A stretch of 13,804 nt of DNA. Origin: Endomicrobium sp. GTDB lineage: Bacteria; Elusimicrobiota; Endomicrobiia; Endomicrobiales; Endomicrobiaceae. The translations under genes were made by a program, and so were the position numbers. The notes below the pieces were generated by a model that saw only the letters and a program-made list of their open reading frames with translations, made no database searches and was not told the origin of the DNA. The first letter of the stretch is position 1, and each line of letters opens with the position of its first letter. The stretch lies in the NCBI GenBank assembly GCA_031277075.1, contig JAISLV010000072.1:1-13804 (forward strand), given 5' to 3'. Positions 13,605 to 13,804 of this stretch are shown piece after piece.

Positions 13605-13804
13605 GTGTCTCAAAAAATTAAATTGCGTTATTACATTGAATATTTCGCTTTAAAATCCGTCATAGCTTTTATTTATTTGCTGGGGCAAAAAAAGGCTTTG
13701 TCTTTTGGAAACTTTGTTTCGTCTTTTGTCTACTATTTTCTTCCTTTCAGAAAAAAACACGTAATAGAATCTTTGTCTCTGTCGTTTCCGCAAAAAAGAA
13801 AAAA
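13605..13804 (+). CDS. LpxL/HtrB-like lipid A acyltransferase, N-terminal fragment
   Basis: The frame runs from GTG 13605 to the window edge without a stop (66 complete codons). GAGG (13596-13599) is 5 nt upstream of the GTG, which supports this start. The visible part has the usual opening of the lysophospholipid/lipid A acyltransferase family: basic start (MSQKIKLRYYIEYFALKS), a hydrophobic anchor helix (VIAFIYLLG, about 18-26, and onward to YYFLPF), then RKKHVIESLSLSFPQKRK, matching the family pattern 'R..H...NL..SFP......'. Full-length members are about 290-310 residues and add a fatty acyl chain to lipid A precursors, or a related glycolipid, at the inner membrane. The catalytic HxxxxD/E motif lies beyond the window, so the exact acceptor cannot be judged. 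Confidence 0.8.
   Translation, partial: MSQKIKLRYYIEYFALKSVIAFIYLLGQKKALSFGNFVSSFVYYFLPFRKKHVIESLSLSFPQKRK

Overview
The window looks like a piece of chromosome from a low-GC, Gram-negative, probably anaerobic bacterium. Signs of an outer membrane are two secreted beta-barrel-type proteins and the start of a lipid A-type acyltransferase gene. A protein with two [4Fe-4S] ferredoxin motifs fits anaerobic life. Gene style (AAA/GAA/TTT-rich codons, GCG/GGC-rich intergenic debris, decayed genes) suggests the Elusimicrobiota, perhaps the Endomicrobia of insect guts. That placement is an inference from general resemblance and no marker gene proves it. All recognised genes are on the + strand.

Layout. 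1-153 is the end of a HEAT-repeat protein. 195-223 is a good sigma-70-type promoter, followed by a secreted outer-membrane-type protein (297-1001). Then come accA (1184-2215, carboxyltransferase alpha subunit of acetyl-CoA carboxylase) and fba (2415-3407, class II fructose-bisphosphate aldolase). A perfect-consensus promoter (3420-3448), lying inside the hairpin that follows fba, drives a small two-helix membrane protein (3503-3793). That gene ends in a strong intrinsic terminator (3808-3847).

3917-10991 is a compact six-gene unit: a membrane sensor histidine kinase, a REC-GGDEF response regulator with a GGDDF signature, an OmpR-type REC-winged-helix regulator, a sigma-70-family factor with altered promoter-reading residues, a PorV-like beta-barrel fused to about seven TPR repeats, and a DUF362 protein with a C-terminal 2x[4Fe-4S] ferredoxin domain. 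The joints are a 1-nt overlap, two 10-nt gaps, an 8-nt overlap and a 4-nt overlap, so the genes are very likely co-transcribed and partly translationally coupled. The simplest reading is a signalling cassette (sensor, two regulators, own sigma factor) built around a cell-envelope protein. This is the most interesting part of the window.

10992-11751 has no intact gene. Its second half holds what I read as a decayed ribF (riboflavin kinase/FAD synthetase) with internal stops and frame changes, interrupted by palindromic sequence. 11752-13368 encodes a polytopic membrane protein of GT-C glycosyltransferase character. 13369-13604 is non-coding with inverted repeats that share words with the other spacers. 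13605-13804 is the N-terminal part of an LpxL/HtrB-like acyltransferase cut by the window edge. The last two genes both point to envelope glycolipid work.
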